DNA from: Rugalucina vietnamica
Lineage: Eukaryota; Mollusca; Bivalvia; Lucinida; Lucinidae
DNA: 64,000 nucleotides
Assembly (NCBI GenBank): GCA_964017185.1
Contig: OZ024872.1
Span: 42,848,188-42,912,187 of the forward strand
Reading direction: 5' to 3'
Shown: positions 49,452 through 60,978 of the stretch, one piece after another
How positions within the stretch are numbered: position 1 is the first letter of the stretch
Layout: every line of letters begins with the position of its first letter
Position numbers and translations under genes: made by a program
Notes under the pieces: model-generated
What the model saw: the letters and a program-made list of their open reading frames with translations, nothing else
Told to the model about the DNA's origin: nothing
Database searches by the model: none

Positions 49452-49654
49452 TGAGCCGCCTCGTGGGAAAACCAACAATGTGGTTTCCGAACAGGTCCGA
49501 CACAAACCGGCCTGTACAAGCTCAGGAAAGAGCTAGAAGCTTGAAATTTCGGATTTAAGTAGAAGAGGAATTGTACTATCGCGGTTACCGCGAAGCTGAT
49601 CTGCGTCTTTGTTTTCACCTATGCAGATTGTTGGTTTTCCCATGAGGCGGCTCG
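49452..49654 (+). mobile_element. Short MITE, family copy 1
   Basis: The termini TGAGCCGCCTCGTGGGAAAA (left) and the complement of CGAGCCGCCTCATGGGAAAA (right) are inverted for ~27 bp, extending to CCAACAAT. The interior (CTAGAAGCTTGAAATTTCGG, then ATTGTACTATCG) matches the element at 51091-51327 in reverse orientation. No coding potential. Confidence 0.8.
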
Positions 49655-49662
49655 TGTATTTC

Positions 49663-49882
49663 GGGAGCGCGGTGGCCTAGTGGTACAGCGTCGGACTCCG
49701 AATCGAGAGGTCCTGGGTTCGATCCCGACAAGGGTCACCGTGTTGTGTCCTTGAGCAAGACACATTAACTCCTTAAGAGTACTGGTTAAAACCCAGGAAG
49801 CGATGGCTCCGTCCAGACATGACTGAAAAATTGTTGACTGGGACGTTAAACCTCAATACAAACAAACAAACAAACAAACAAG
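49663..49882 (+). mobile_element. tRNA-derived SINE (tRNA-Arg-like head), (CAAA)n tail
   Basis: The head GAGCGCGGTGGCCTAGTGGT carries an A-box-like segment. GGACTCCGAATC resembles an anticodon arm (CCG, arginine). GGGTTCGATCCC at 49714-49726 is a perfect B box. The body includes TGTGTCCTTGAGCAAGACAC, a word I associate with conserved SINE bodies of invertebrates, and CTGGGACGTTAAAC. The tail is (CAAA)n to 49882. It lacks a foldable acceptor stem and CCA context for a true tRNA gene. Confidence 0.88.
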
Positions 49883-51090
49883 ACATATTATCTTGCCCAC
49901 GGTGTCCAGAATACATGTAGATCTATACAAAACCTGGAAGGAGTGCGTTGCGTCCATAGAAATAATTATATTGATGTCAACAAAAACAGTCACCTACAAG
50001 TCAATTACGTATAAATGGTTTAACAATAGAAGCACAACAATAGTGCACCATTAAATCTACCAAGCCATAGTTTGATATTTGATTGCCAAAGTTTGTAATT
50101 TCCCATGTTAAAATTGTCCATAATGTGGTTGTTTTGTCAGTAAACAGTTCATTTTGTTACAGTATATGAACCCCACAGTAGCTTAGAACACAGATCCAAA
50201 GTTATAAACGTTTTGTTCAAAGACTAGCTTTTAAAATCAAACAATGCTGAATTCTCGACCTAGAGGCGAAGATTTGGGTCCGGTTAAGTCGATAGAAGCC
50301 CTCTAAAATTTCTTTTTACATGTAGGCACTGACCATTCCAAGTAATGCCTCTTCACTGTGGAGTCTTAGTTGGTTGGGGTGTTGTCTGTCTCGGATATCC
50401 ACGGCTTACGCCGGGTTATCATTGTGGAGGTACACGGTCGAGCCCGGAAGGTGAAACGCTTTTTGACACCAGTCCTGTCCCAGGTGTATTAATATATTTT
50501 AAAGAATCGGGGCGGCTAGCCAGTTCGTCAGTCAAGCATGTCCGTTTCTATTCCGGTTTACCAAATCGGAGAATTAAAATGAAATCATGATATTGTAGAG
50601 CCCCCGTCATCATGTTGTTGTTGGTTTCTTTTACCTAGAGAATACCGGAAGCATATTCGTATATACATGTACTCTTGAAGGTCTAAAAAAATAAAATAAA
50701 ATAAAAAGTCACTTCAAAAGATTGAATCATGAAATAAATGAAAACGGTTACATACCCCTATGCTCTATAACCAATGAGTTTTCCTTTTTGAATTTTATAT
50801 AAGGTATGTATCAACAGATTTGGGACCGACCAATATTTTTCCAATGGATAATGGTGGTCATTGTATGAACTGACCAGACGAAAGTACGTATCGATTACAA
50901 GTTACTACATGGTTACAATGTTTCAATAGAAAACACCGATTTTATGGATTAAGGCTTAAAGCTGCTTTCTTTGTACTTTTATTGTCCAAGTTAAGGTTAT
51001 TAAAATAAAGATTTAAGGGCAAATGTTAAATCTATATGAGGTCTACTTAATAGCTAAATATAACTTTAATGTTTCAATTTAAATTCTAAA
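49883..51090. other. Unassigned sequence
   Basis: No supported gene. The 81-codon frame at 50345-50590 has no recognised domain. The stretch 50360-50450 has weak tRNA-like words (TAGTTGGTTGGGG, ACGGTCGAGCCCGG) that might mark a degraded SINE. The rest is AT-rich. Confidence 0.35.
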
Positions 51091-51327
51091 TGAGCCGCCG
51101 CATGAGAAAACAAACAATCTGCATATGCGAAACTAAAGGCGCAGATCAGCTTCGCAGTCACTGCGAAGCTGATCAGCGCCTTTGTTTTCGCTACACGGAT
51201 AGTACAATCCCTCTTCTTCTTAAATCCGAAATTTCAAGCTTCTAGCCTGCTTCTGTCACTGTACAGGCCGGTTTGAGTAGGACCTTTTCGGAAACCCAAA
51301 TTGTTGGTTTTGTCATGCAAAGACTCA
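51091..51327 (-). mobile_element. Short MITE, family copy 2 (opposite orientation)
   Basis: Degenerate inverted termini (TGAGCCGCCGCATGAGAAAA on the left; TTGTTGGTTTTGTCATGC and ACTCA on the right). The internal sequence CCGAAATTTCAAGCTTCTAG is the reverse complement of copy 1. It includes an extra hairpin, GATCAGCTTCGCAGTC with GACTGCGAAGCTGATC-like arms, near 51144-51176. Confidence 0.75.
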
Positions 51328-51539
51328 AATGAAATTATAAACGATTCTTCGATGGACCACGATGACTATTCTTCAGTCACTATGGCACAAAGCTTGTGCT
51401 ATGACTCTTTTTCATAATTAATAATATTTTCATAACGTTAAATTAAATACGAGTACAAGTGAATATCAAAAGAGGCCTACATATTAATAACAAGTAGCCC
51501 AAGGGCAACGATCGCTCACCTGAGAGTCAACAAGTACAG

Positions 51540-51590
51540 TCACTGGACAAAGTGTTTTTTTTTTTTTTTTTTTTTTTTTGTTTTTTTTGA
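51540..51590. repeat. Poly(T) tract
   Basis: A long T run with a single G interruption, near the 5' end of the HINE-like element. The same position in sister copies (53.19 and 55.03 kb) also carries a T run, so it belongs to the element. Confidence 0.85.
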
Positions 51591-51604
51591 AGATCTGATC
51601 AAAA

Positions 51605-52790
51605 TTGAAGATGCTTGAGTGGCCACAATTAACACTAAAAAATGATTTTTCAAACATTCATGGGCAGCTAACTCCGCTGTCCAGGGTCGAATCTGGCTCA
51701 AATTCAAACTCATCCAAGATATTATGGTTATCCTTGTTACTTCCAAGAATGAAGAAGATCCGATCAAAATTGAAGGCGCTAAAGTGGCCACAATACAAAA
51801 TATTGATTTTTCAAACACTAAAGGCAGCTAACTCTGCAGTCAGAGGTCGGATCTGGCCTAAATTCGAACTCATGCGGGCTATTGTAGTTATCCTTGTTAC
51901 CTGCAAGAATGAAGAAGTTCCACTGAAAAACAAAGATGCTAGAGTGGCCACAACACAAAATATTGATTTTTCAAACACTAAAGGGCAGCTAACTCCGCAG
52001 TCAGAGGTCGGATCTGGTCGAAATTCGAACTCATCCGAGATATTGTAGTTATCCTTATTACCTGAAAGAATGAAGAAGATCCACTGAAAAGTGGCCACAA
52101 CACAAAATAATGATTTTTCAAACACTCAAGGGCAGATAACTCCGCAGTCAGATGTCGGATCTAGTCGAAATTCGAACTCATCCGAGATGTTATGGATGTT
52201 CTTGTTACTTTCAAGAATTAAGAAGATCCGAATAAAAATGAAGGCGCTAGAGTGGCCACAACACTAAATTTTGATTTTTCACACAGTCAAGGGCAGATAA
52301 CTCTGCAGTCAAGGATCAGATCTGGATGAAATTCGAACTCATCTGAGAAGTTATGGCTATCCTTGTTACTTCCAAGTATGAAGAAGATCCGATTAAAATT
52401 GAAGGCGCTAGAGTGGCCACAACACAAAATAATGATTTTTCAAACACTCAAGGGCAGCTAACTCCACAGTCAGAGGTTGGATCTGGCTGAAATTCGAACC
52501 CATCCGATATATTATAGTTGTCCTTGTTACCTGCAAGAATAAAGAAGATCCAATGAAAAATAAAGGCGCTAGAGTGGCCACAACATTTTTACCATTATAA
52601 GTCTATGGGGATTTTTCCAGACGCTCAAGGGCAGCTAACTCCGCAATCTGAGGTTGAACCTGGCCAAAATTCGAACTCATCCGAGATATTATGGTTGTCC
52701 TTGTTATTCCCAAGAATGAGGAAGATCCAATCAAAAATGAAGTTGCTAGAGTGGCCACAACATTTTCCCCATTATAACTCAATGGGAGCT
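51605..52790 (+). repeat. ~162-bp tandem repeat, eight units
   Basis: AGTGGCCACAA recurs at about 51619, 51784, 51945, 52089, 52252, 52414, 52574 and 52751. Each unit contains AGGGCAGCTAACTCCGCAGT, a GGATCTGG segment, AAATTCGAACTCATCCGAGA and TCCTTGTTACCTGCAAGAAT-like words. Apparent open frames over this stretch are repeat artefacts. Confidence 0.85.
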
Positions 52791-53130
52791 ATCTGTTGCC
52801 ATGGAAACCAGAGTTCTGATCCGACCTGGCCCAAAACCTAATGCAACCTTTCCCCCTCCTCAATGATGCTTCACATAAAATTTGATTGCGATTGGCCTTG
52901 TTGTCAAGTTTGAAAATGTGAACGGACGCACGGACGGACGCACGGACGCACCCACGGACGCCGGATCGACTACCATACTATAAGCTCACCTTGTGAGCCT
53001 TCGGCTCAGGTGAGCTAAAAAGCCAGGAGGCGGAATGAAAACCATACAATAGCTTCCTGATATTGGAAGTTACAGTACGGTTCTGTCAATTTGTGTTCTA
53101 TCATACTTTAAGTACCGAGTAGAAACACTG

Positions 53131-54961
53131 AGTAGCCCAAGGGCAACGATCGCTCACCTGAGAGTCAACAAGTAGTTACTGGACAAAGTGAATTTTTTTC
53201 TTTTTTTTTTTTTACCCTAAATTGGTATGACGGCCATCTTGGTAATGTTTCAGGTCTTTGGCTGCAATAGTTACCATAGGATCATTGGTCACTTTTTCCC
53301 ATGTAAAAGCCTATGTTTCCAAAATTGACCTTGCCGTAAAATAGGTCAAGGTCATCCTATGGTCATCATTTTATCAAACTATGATGGGCTGGAGTCCCAA
53401 ATGCTACATACCAAGTTTCGTGAAAATCGGCCTGCCGGTTCTGGAGAAGAAGATTTTTGAGTGTTTTTACCATATATGGGCGCGGCGGCCATCTTGGTCA
53501 TGTTACCTAGATTTCGGGATCAAACTTTCGTAAACCCTACCCAGGGATGCTCCACATAAAATTTCAGTTTGATCGGCCATGCGGTTTCAGAGAAGAAGAT
53601 CTTTGAAAAGTGTGTATAGATGACAGATCGGCCAAGGTCAAGAGATGACCTTGACCTAAATTAATCACATACTTTCATTAGTTGTTTTGCATCTACCACT
53701 TTTCAGGTCTCAGGCTACAATAGATTTCAAAAAATCCATATTTTTCACTTTTTCCCATATAAAAGCCTACGTTTCCAAAATTGACCTTGACGTAAAATAG
53801 GTCAAGGTCATCCTATGGTCATTATTTGATCAAACTACGATGGGCTGGAGTCCCAAATGCGACATACCAAGTTTCGTGAAAATCGACTTACCGGTTCTAG
53901 AGGAGAAGATTTTTGAGTGACAGACCCTTCAAGGTCAAGAGATGACCTTGGCCTAAATTAATCACATACCTTCATCTACTCCATTAGTTGTTTGCATCTA
54001 CCACTTTTCAGGTCTCAGGCTGCGATACTTTTCAAGAAATTGCAATTTTCCGCTTTTCGTCTTATAAGTCAATGGAAACTTTAAGTTGCCATAGCAACCA
54101 AAGTAGTGGGACAAGGACAATAAAAAACACAAACTTTGTAGAGGCTTATATCATAAGCATGTATGCAAAGTTTCAGCTTCATCCGCCTTACAGCTTCTGA
54201 GAAGAAAATTTTTGAATATTTTTTTCGAAAATTTACCCTTTACGTTGCTATAACAACCAAACGAATAAAGATATTTTGACAAAAGTTGCCTTAAACGGGG
54301 AGGACTACTCAAAAATGTAAAAACAAAATTTCAATATCCTCAATGAAACGACAGAAATTGCAAATTTCCACTTTTTGCCTTATAAGCGAATGGAGTTCAA
54401 GTTACCATAGCAACCAAAGTAGTTGGACAAAGACAATAAAAAACACAAACTTTGTACAGGCTAATGTACATACAGGCTTGTACAGGCTAATGTACATACA
54501 GGCTTGTATGCTAAATTTCAGCTTCATCCCCCATACGGCTTCTGAGAAGAAGATTTTTGAATATTTTTTTTTTTTTCGAAAATTTACCCTTTATGTTGCT
54601 ATAGCAAACAAACGAATAAAGTGGTTTTTACAAAAGTTGCCTTAAACGTGAAGGACTTCTCAATAAACATTTTTGTAAAAACAAAATTCAAATATCCCAA
54701 GCCTGACAACGGAAAATGCTAATGTCCACTTTTTCAAGTTGCCATAGTAACCAGAGTTCTTATCCGATCGAAATAAAAAAAAACACAAATATTCGTTCCC
54801 CCAACCTGTAGATGCTATATGTGAAATATGAAAAGATTCGGCCTGGCAGCTTCAGAGGAGAAGTCGTTTGAAAATGTTGACGACGACGGACGACGCACGG
54901 ACGCCGGCTCGACCACTATACTATAAGCTCACCTTGTGAGCCTTCGGCTCAGGTGAGCTAA
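53131..54961 (+). mobile_element. HINE-like bivalve repeat element
   Basis: Starts AGTAGCCCAAGGGC, contains 465-type units with TAGGTCAAGGTCATCCTATG, then a second module (CACAAACTTTGTAGAGGCTT, CCTTTACGTTGCTATAACAA), and ends in the (ACGG)n and CTCAGGTGAGCTAA hairpin. Its right end abuts the next element with a 7-bp gap. Confidence 0.72.
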
Positions 54962-56022
54962 TAAACAAGTAGCCCAAGGGCAACGATCGCTCACCTGAGA
55001 GTCAACAAGTATAGTCGATGGACAAAGTGTTTTTTTTTTCCATATATGGGTATGACGGTCATCTTGGTCAAGTTTCAGGCCTATGGCTGCAATGGTTTCC
55101 ATAGGATCATTGGTCCTGTAAATGCTTACCCGAGACCTAGTTGTCACTTTTTCCCATGTTTCCATGTTTGCCTATGTTTCCAAAATCGACCTTTACCTAC
55201 ATTAATCACATACCTTCATCTACTCTATCAGTTGTTTGCATCTATCACTTTTCAGTTCTCAGGCTGCAATAGTTTTCAAAAAATAACATTTTAAAAGCAG
55301 ATGTGCTCCTGGGGTCCATTTATTTCAGAATCATTAAATTTCAGTCCTACTGCCTATTTCCTGCAAGACTTTCACTTAAAATGACATTTTAAAAGTTTTT
55401 TCCCATTCACATGCATTGACGACCTATGTTGACCTTGCCATAAAATAGGTCAAGGTCACCACAGGGTCATGTTTTATATAAACATTGTAGTACTTGAGTC
55501 ATCCATACTTCGTGCAAAGTTTCGTTGAAATCGGTTCACCGGTTCTGGAGAAGATATTTTAATGGTTTTTACCATATATGGGCATGGTGGCCATCTTGGT
55601 CATGTGACCTGAATTATTTATATACACATTGGTTCCCACTTCCTATAGATGCTTCATATAAAATTTGGCTTTGATTGGCCAAGTGGTTTCAGAGAAAAAA
55701 ATCTTTGAAAAGTGTGTATGGACGACAGATCGGCCAAGGTCAAGAGATGACCTTGACCTAAATTAATCATATACCTTCATCTAATCCATTAGTTGTTTGC
55801 ATCTACCACTTTTCATATCTCAGGCTGCAATAGTTTTCAACAAATAGCTAATTTCCACTTTTCCCATTATATGTCTATGGAAACTTAAAGTTACCATAGC
55901 AACCAGAGTTCTTATCCGACTGGAATATAAAACACAAATTATGTAGAGGCTACTGTCAGGAACATGTTTACAAAGTACAGGATTCATCCACTTGACAGTT
56001 TCTGAGGAGAAGATTTTTGAAT

Positions 56023-56023
<1 letters not shown>

Positions 56024-56064
<41 letters not shown>
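56024..56064. repeat. Poly(T)41 tract
   Basis: Uninterrupted T run within the HINE-like element. Sister sequences have short T runs at the equivalent AGATTTTTGAATGTTTT position, so this is a local expansion. Confidence 0.95.
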
Positions 56065-56720
56065 CTTCTTCAAAATTTTGCCCTTTATGGGGCCCCAGCA
56101 ACCAATCAAAATAAAGGATTAGGACAAAACTCACAAGAAACATCAAACACTACTCAATAAACATTTCTGCAAAAACAAAATTCAAGTGTCTGCAATTTTA
56201 GCGGAAAAATAGCCGATTTCCACTTTTCCCATTATAAGTCTATGGAAACTTTAAGTTGCCATAGCAACCAGAGTTCTTATCCGCCTGGAATAAAAAACAC
56301 AAATTATGTAGAAGCTACTGTCAGGAACATGTATATAAAGTATAGGCTTCATCCCCTTGACAGTTTCTGAGACTGAAGAAGATTTTTGAATGTTTTTCGA
56401 AATTTTGCCCTATATGGGGCCCTTGCAAACAATCAAAATGAAGGATTAGATCAAAAGTCACACTAAACGTAGAGGACTACTCAATAAACATTTCTACAAA
56501 AACAAAATTTAAATATCTCAAACAAGACAGCAAAAATTGGCAATTTTCACTTTTCTCCATTATAAGTCTATGGGAAGCATAAGTTGCCATAGCAACCAGA
56601 GTTCTTATCCGATCGAGATAAAAAACATAAACTTTCGTTCCCCTACCCATGGATGCTCCACATAAAATTTGGCTTTGATCGGCCAAGCGGTTTCAGAGAA
56701 GAAGATCTTTGAAAATGTTA

Positions 56721-56728
56721 ACGGACGG
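56721..56728. repeat. hAT target-site duplication, left copy (ACGGACGG)
   Basis: Exact match to 57970-57977 on the other side of the hAT termini. Because the target is an ACGG microsatellite, part of the match could be fortuitous. Confidence 0.75.
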
Positions 56729-57596
56729 CAGAGATGGGGTCAATTACATTTGAAAGTAATGAATTACATTACCATTACATTGCATTTTCTTCATTACCAT
56801 TACCATTACCATTACACACTTTTTGGAAAAGTAATCATTACCATTACCATTACTTTATAAATGTAATCATTACCATTACACATTACATTTGTCCCAATAA
56901 GAACAAAGTTCACTTTGGACGAAAAAATTACGAATTGCCTGACAGCATTAAATTGTGGTGTTAAATTATTATACCACTATGTTACCAAAAGTGAGTGTTC
57001 TTCCTCAGACATTTGTCCCCCTTTGAAAAATTATGTTTGCCCACACTAATTGAAAGGGTTGGACATATTAAAACGGACTGTCTACAAAAGATTAATTGTG
57101 CAACAAATAAAAAAAAGTGAATCTGTTTATAGAGAAATATCATAATTAACTTTATTCCTGTAAGTTGGCTATCAAATTGGAAAGGACTGTTTTACAGAAT
57201 CAAATTTTCACTGGATAAAATTTTTAATATGATTTTTTTTTTCAATTTTCATTTTTAAAATTAACTTTCATGTTTTTGTTTGTGTGCAGCCAACTAGTCT
57301 TATGTTTTTGAAAGTTTGAATTTGAAGCCACTTTTGTCATTATAGTCATTCATGTGTACATGATCATCTGCCAAACAAAGTATCTGGGTAGTCTTTAATT
57401 TGAGTAAATCTGTCCAAATTGAGCAACTGTTTTCACACTTTGCAAACTCTTTTTTCTACTTTGTCACCTTTTGTAACAACAGAGCAGATTACCAAGGTTA
57501 ATTTTGGATATTGCTTTAGTATTGCAATACTAAAAATATTATCTCCTGCGAATATAGGATTTTTTTTAAAATCCTAAAACAACAACAATATTGTTA

Positions 57597-57636
<40 letters not shown>

Positions 57637-57969
57637 CAGATGTTGTTCTCTTTATTTGTTTCTAACATTATACAGTTAAACCTTGGTAAAACTGCATTTG
57701 GTTATTCATTTGCTGTTTAACCACATCATCCTGACCTGATGCACAGAATGTGAAGTTTAAAGCTGTAATATTCTTTAATATATATACAAAGTAATGATAA
57801 TGTAATGAGAAGTAATGGTGGCATTACAGGCATTTTTTCAATTGTAATTAATTAAATTACCATTACTTGTAATGATAAAATCCTTCATTACACATTACTT
57901 TCCATTACTTTGAAATTTGTAATGCATTACAGTGCATTACCATTACACATTACCATTACCCCATCTCTG
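56729..57969. mobile_element. Non-autonomous hAT transposon, 1241 bp
   Basis: Terminal inverted repeats CAGAGATGGGGT and ACCCCATCTCTG, with the CAG-start typical of hAT, and an 8-bp duplication. Both subterminal regions are packed with TAATG/CATTA words (ACATTACCATTACC and similar), which extend the inverted symmetry and may bind transposase. The AT-rich interior includes a (TCA)n tract. No transposase remnant is visible. Confidence 0.88.
57598..57636. repeat. (TCA)13 microsatellite
   Basis: Trinucleotide run inside the hAT element. Confidence 0.95.
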
Positions 57970-58056
57970 ACGGACGGACGCACGCACGGACGCCGGCTCG
58001 ACTAGACGACTACCATACTATAGGCTCCCCATGAGCCTTCGGCTCAGGTGAGCTAA

Positions 58057-58875
58057 AAACACAAACTTTGTAGAGGCTAATATCATAAGCATGTATGCAA
58101 AGTTTCAGCTTCATCCGCCTTACAGCTATGAGAAGAAAATTTTTGAATATTTTTTTCGAAAATTTACCCTTTATGTTGCTATAGCAACCAAACGAATAGA
58201 GATTTTGACAAAAGTTGCCTAAAACGGGGAGGACTACTCAATAAACATTTATGTACAAACAAAATTTCAATATCCTCAATGAAACGGCAGAAATTGCAAA
58301 TTTCCACTTTTTGCCTTATAAGTCAATGGAAACTTCAAGTTACAATAGCAACCAAAGTAGTTGGACAAAGACAATAAAAACACAAACTTTGTACAGACTA
58401 ATGTAACAAGCATGTATGCTAAATTTCAGCTTCTGAGAAGAAGATTTTTGAATACTTTTTTTTTCTTCGAAAATTTACCCTTTATGTTGCTATAGCAACA
58501 AAACGAATAAAGTGATTTTTACAAAAGTTGCCTTAAACGTGAAGGACTACTCAATAAACATTTACTTAAAAACAAATTTCAAATATCCCCAGCCTGACAA
58601 CGGAAAATGTCAATTTCCACTTTTTCTCCATACAAGTCAATGGAAACTTCAAGTTGCCATAGCAACCAGAGTTCTAATCCGATCGAAATAAAAAAAAAAA
58701 CAAATATTCGTTCCCCCACCTGTAGATGCTATATGTGAAATATGAAAAGATTCGGCCTGGCAGCTTCAGAGGAGAAGTCGTTTGAAAATGTTGACGACGA
58801 CGGACGACGCACGGACGCCGGCTCGACTACTATACTATAAGCTAATCTTGTGAGCCTTCGGCTCAGGTGAGCTAA
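58057..58875 (+). mobile_element. 5'-truncated HINE-like repeat
   Basis: Begins at ACACAAACTTTGTAGAGGCT directly after the previous element and follows the second half of 53131-54961 (from about 54128) to the same 3' hairpin and CTAA end. The missing 5' half suggests truncation, or that the preceding element inserted into this one. Confidence 0.7.
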
Positions 58876-59175
58876 AAATAAAAGTTAGTTAAAGACCTCG
58901 TAGAAAAAAATAATAAGTAAAAACAGCTCGTCTACGACTGGCTTTATTTTCTACTCGGTACTTTAACAAAATTAACAACTCAAACAGTTGTTTACAACTA
59001 TCCTTTGCCATTGAGATACTGATAAAAAGGATGAAAATATTTTCATGATTTGGCGTTTTTCTGATACTTTATGGAGCTAATTCAAAATTGGCACTGGCTT
59101 GCAATATGCCGGTCCTCGGGCCGAACAGATGTATGACGAACCAAATCGGATTGTCGAAAGGCCCTATTCTTAACA
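58876..59175. other. No recognisable feature
   Basis: 300 bp between repeat elements with no coding, RNA or repeat signal. Confidence 0.4.
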
Positions 59176-60650
59176 AGAGGACCAATGGTCCTGTAAACGC
59201 TCACCTGAGATCTGCTGCATATACCAATAAACATGTTTGAATATTATGGTATTTAACCCCAGTGCAGGGGCAGATGAAGCCCTTAGGCCATTTTCTTTTT
59301 TTTTTCAGAATAATCAATATTCTGTCCATTTGCCAATTTCCTGCTGGCTTTTCCCTTCAAATGACATTTTAACAATTTTCCCCATTTAAATGCATGTTGA
59401 CCTTGCCATAAACTGGGTCAAGGTCATCACAGGGTCATGATTTATGTATACATTGTAGTACTTAAGCCATAGATGCTTCACACCAAGTTTCTTTGAAATA
59501 GGTCCACCAATTCCGGAGAAGATTTTTGAAGGGTTTTTACCATATATGGGCATGGCGGCCATCTTCGTCATGTGACCTTGATTATTTATATATACATTGA
59601 TTCCCCCATTCTATAGATGCTTCACATGAAATTTGGCTTTGATTGGCCAAGCAGTTTCAGAGATGTTTGAATAGTATGGTAATATACATGTATAATGCCC
59701 CAGGGTTGGGGCAAATATGCCCCTGGGGTCCAGTTTTTTCAGAATCATTAATAGTCAGTCCAACTGCCAATTTTCTGCAAGACTTTCACTTTAAATGACA
59801 TTTTAAAGGTTTTCCCCATTGAAAAATAGGTCAAGGTCATCCAAAGGTCATAATTTATAAACACATTGTAGTATTTCAGTCCCCGATGCTTCATGCCAAG
59901 TTTCGTTGAAATCGGTCCATTGGTTCTGGAGAAGAAGATTTTTGAAGGGTTTTTACCATATATGGGCATGGCGGCCATCTTGATCATGTGACCTAGATTA
60001 TTTATAAACACATTGATTCCCCCTTCCCATAGATGCTTCCTATAAAATTTGGCTTTGATTGGCCAAGTGGTTTCAGAGAAGAAGATCTTTGAATATTTTT
60101 GTAATATACATGTATATTGCCCCGAGGTGGGGGCAGACCAACCCCTGTGGTCAATTTTTTTTTCCAGAATTACCTACCTTCAGTCCATTTGCCCATTTCC
60201 TGCAAGTTTTGCCTTTAAAATAACATTTTAAGAATTTTCCCCATTCAAATGCATGGGCGACCTATGTTGACCTTGCCGTAAAATAGGTCAAGGTCATCCA
60301 AAGGTCATAATTTATAAACACATTGTAGTACTCCAGTCCCCGATGCTTCATGCCAAGTTTCGTTGAAATCGGTCCAGTGGTTCCGGAGAAGAATAATTTT
60401 GAAGGGTTTTTACCATAAATGGGCATGGCGGCCATCTTGGTCATGTGACCTGGATTATTTATAAACACATTGGTTCCCCCTTCCCATAGATGCTTCATAA
60501 ATTTGGCTTTAATTGGCCAAGCGGTTTCAGAGAAGACGATCTTTGAAAATGGTGGACGACGACGACGACGGACGGACGGACGACTACGGACGCCGGATCA
60601 TGGCCATCCTATAAGCTCACCTTGTGAGCCTAACGGCTCAGGTGAGCTAA
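59176..60650 (+). mobile_element. HINE-like bivalve repeat element
   Basis: Starts AGAGGACCAATGGTCCTGTA and CGCTCACCTGAGA, carries repeated CCATATATGGGCATGGCGGC blocks at ~450-bp spacing (59548, 59957 and a related one near 60413), and ends in (GACG)n, CCATCCTATAAGCTCACC and GGCTCAGGTGAGCTAA. The 5' palindrome type matches the element at 1662. Confidence 0.73.
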
Positions 60651-60950
60651 AAAGGTACAAGTAGGAAGTGATCAGGAAAAGGCGCAATCAGAGAGAAATT
60701 CCCACTCCGAACATCGAGGTGGGGAAATAACTAAATTGACAATTAGGTACTTGTACTTAGAAAACATATCCCTCAGGCGTAAGCTGAGTGAGCAGCTATT
60801 TCCCGATAGGCGGCCACTCAGTTACCCGAACTTAACTAAAGCTATGAAAACGTACACAAGTTTCAAACAGCACAAAAATTCGACTCCAAAACATAAAACC
60901 CTGAAAAAGAACCACAACAGAAGTATCGCCTTGGAACGATCAGTAATATA
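60651..60950 (+). repeat. Dispersed ~300-bp repeat, copy 2
   Basis: Colinear with 48683-48977 over its whole length, again ending GAAGTATCGCCTTGGAACGA and TCAGTAATATA. It abuts the 3' end of a HINE-like element on its left. Confidence 0.75.
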
Positions 60951-60978
60951 CCGGAGAACTGGGATATGCAATCTAAGC

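Larger units (their letters stand above)
51492..53018 (+). mobile_element. HINE-like bivalve repeat element, 162-bp-unit variant
   Basis: The left end is AGTAGCCCAAGGGCAACGAT followed by CGCTCACCTGAGAG. The right end is a (ACGG)n tract, CCATACTATAAGCTCACC and GCTCAGGTGAGCTAA. The central part is a different tandem repeat from that at 1.9-4.1 kb, so elements with the same ends carry unrelated tandem cores. Confidence 0.72.
54969..58056 (+). mobile_element. HINE-like bivalve repeat element interrupted by a hAT element
   Basis: The start AGTAGCCCAAGGGC and the end GAGCCTTCGGCTCAGGTGAG with CTAA match its sisters. The microsatellite before the 3' hairpin is split at ACGGACGG by the hAT element at 56729-57969. 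Without that insert the element is ~1.84 kb. Confidence 0.75.

Noticed and set aside
49663-49736. Functional tRNA-Arg gene
   Set aside because: Good A and B boxes, but the acceptor stem does not pair, and the tRNA-like part continues into a SINE body and (CAAA)n tail.
51540-52125. Frames of 92-147 codons on both strands
   Set aside because: They arise from the 162-bp tandem repeat and poly(T) tract; sequence repeats every ~54 codons without protein-like features.
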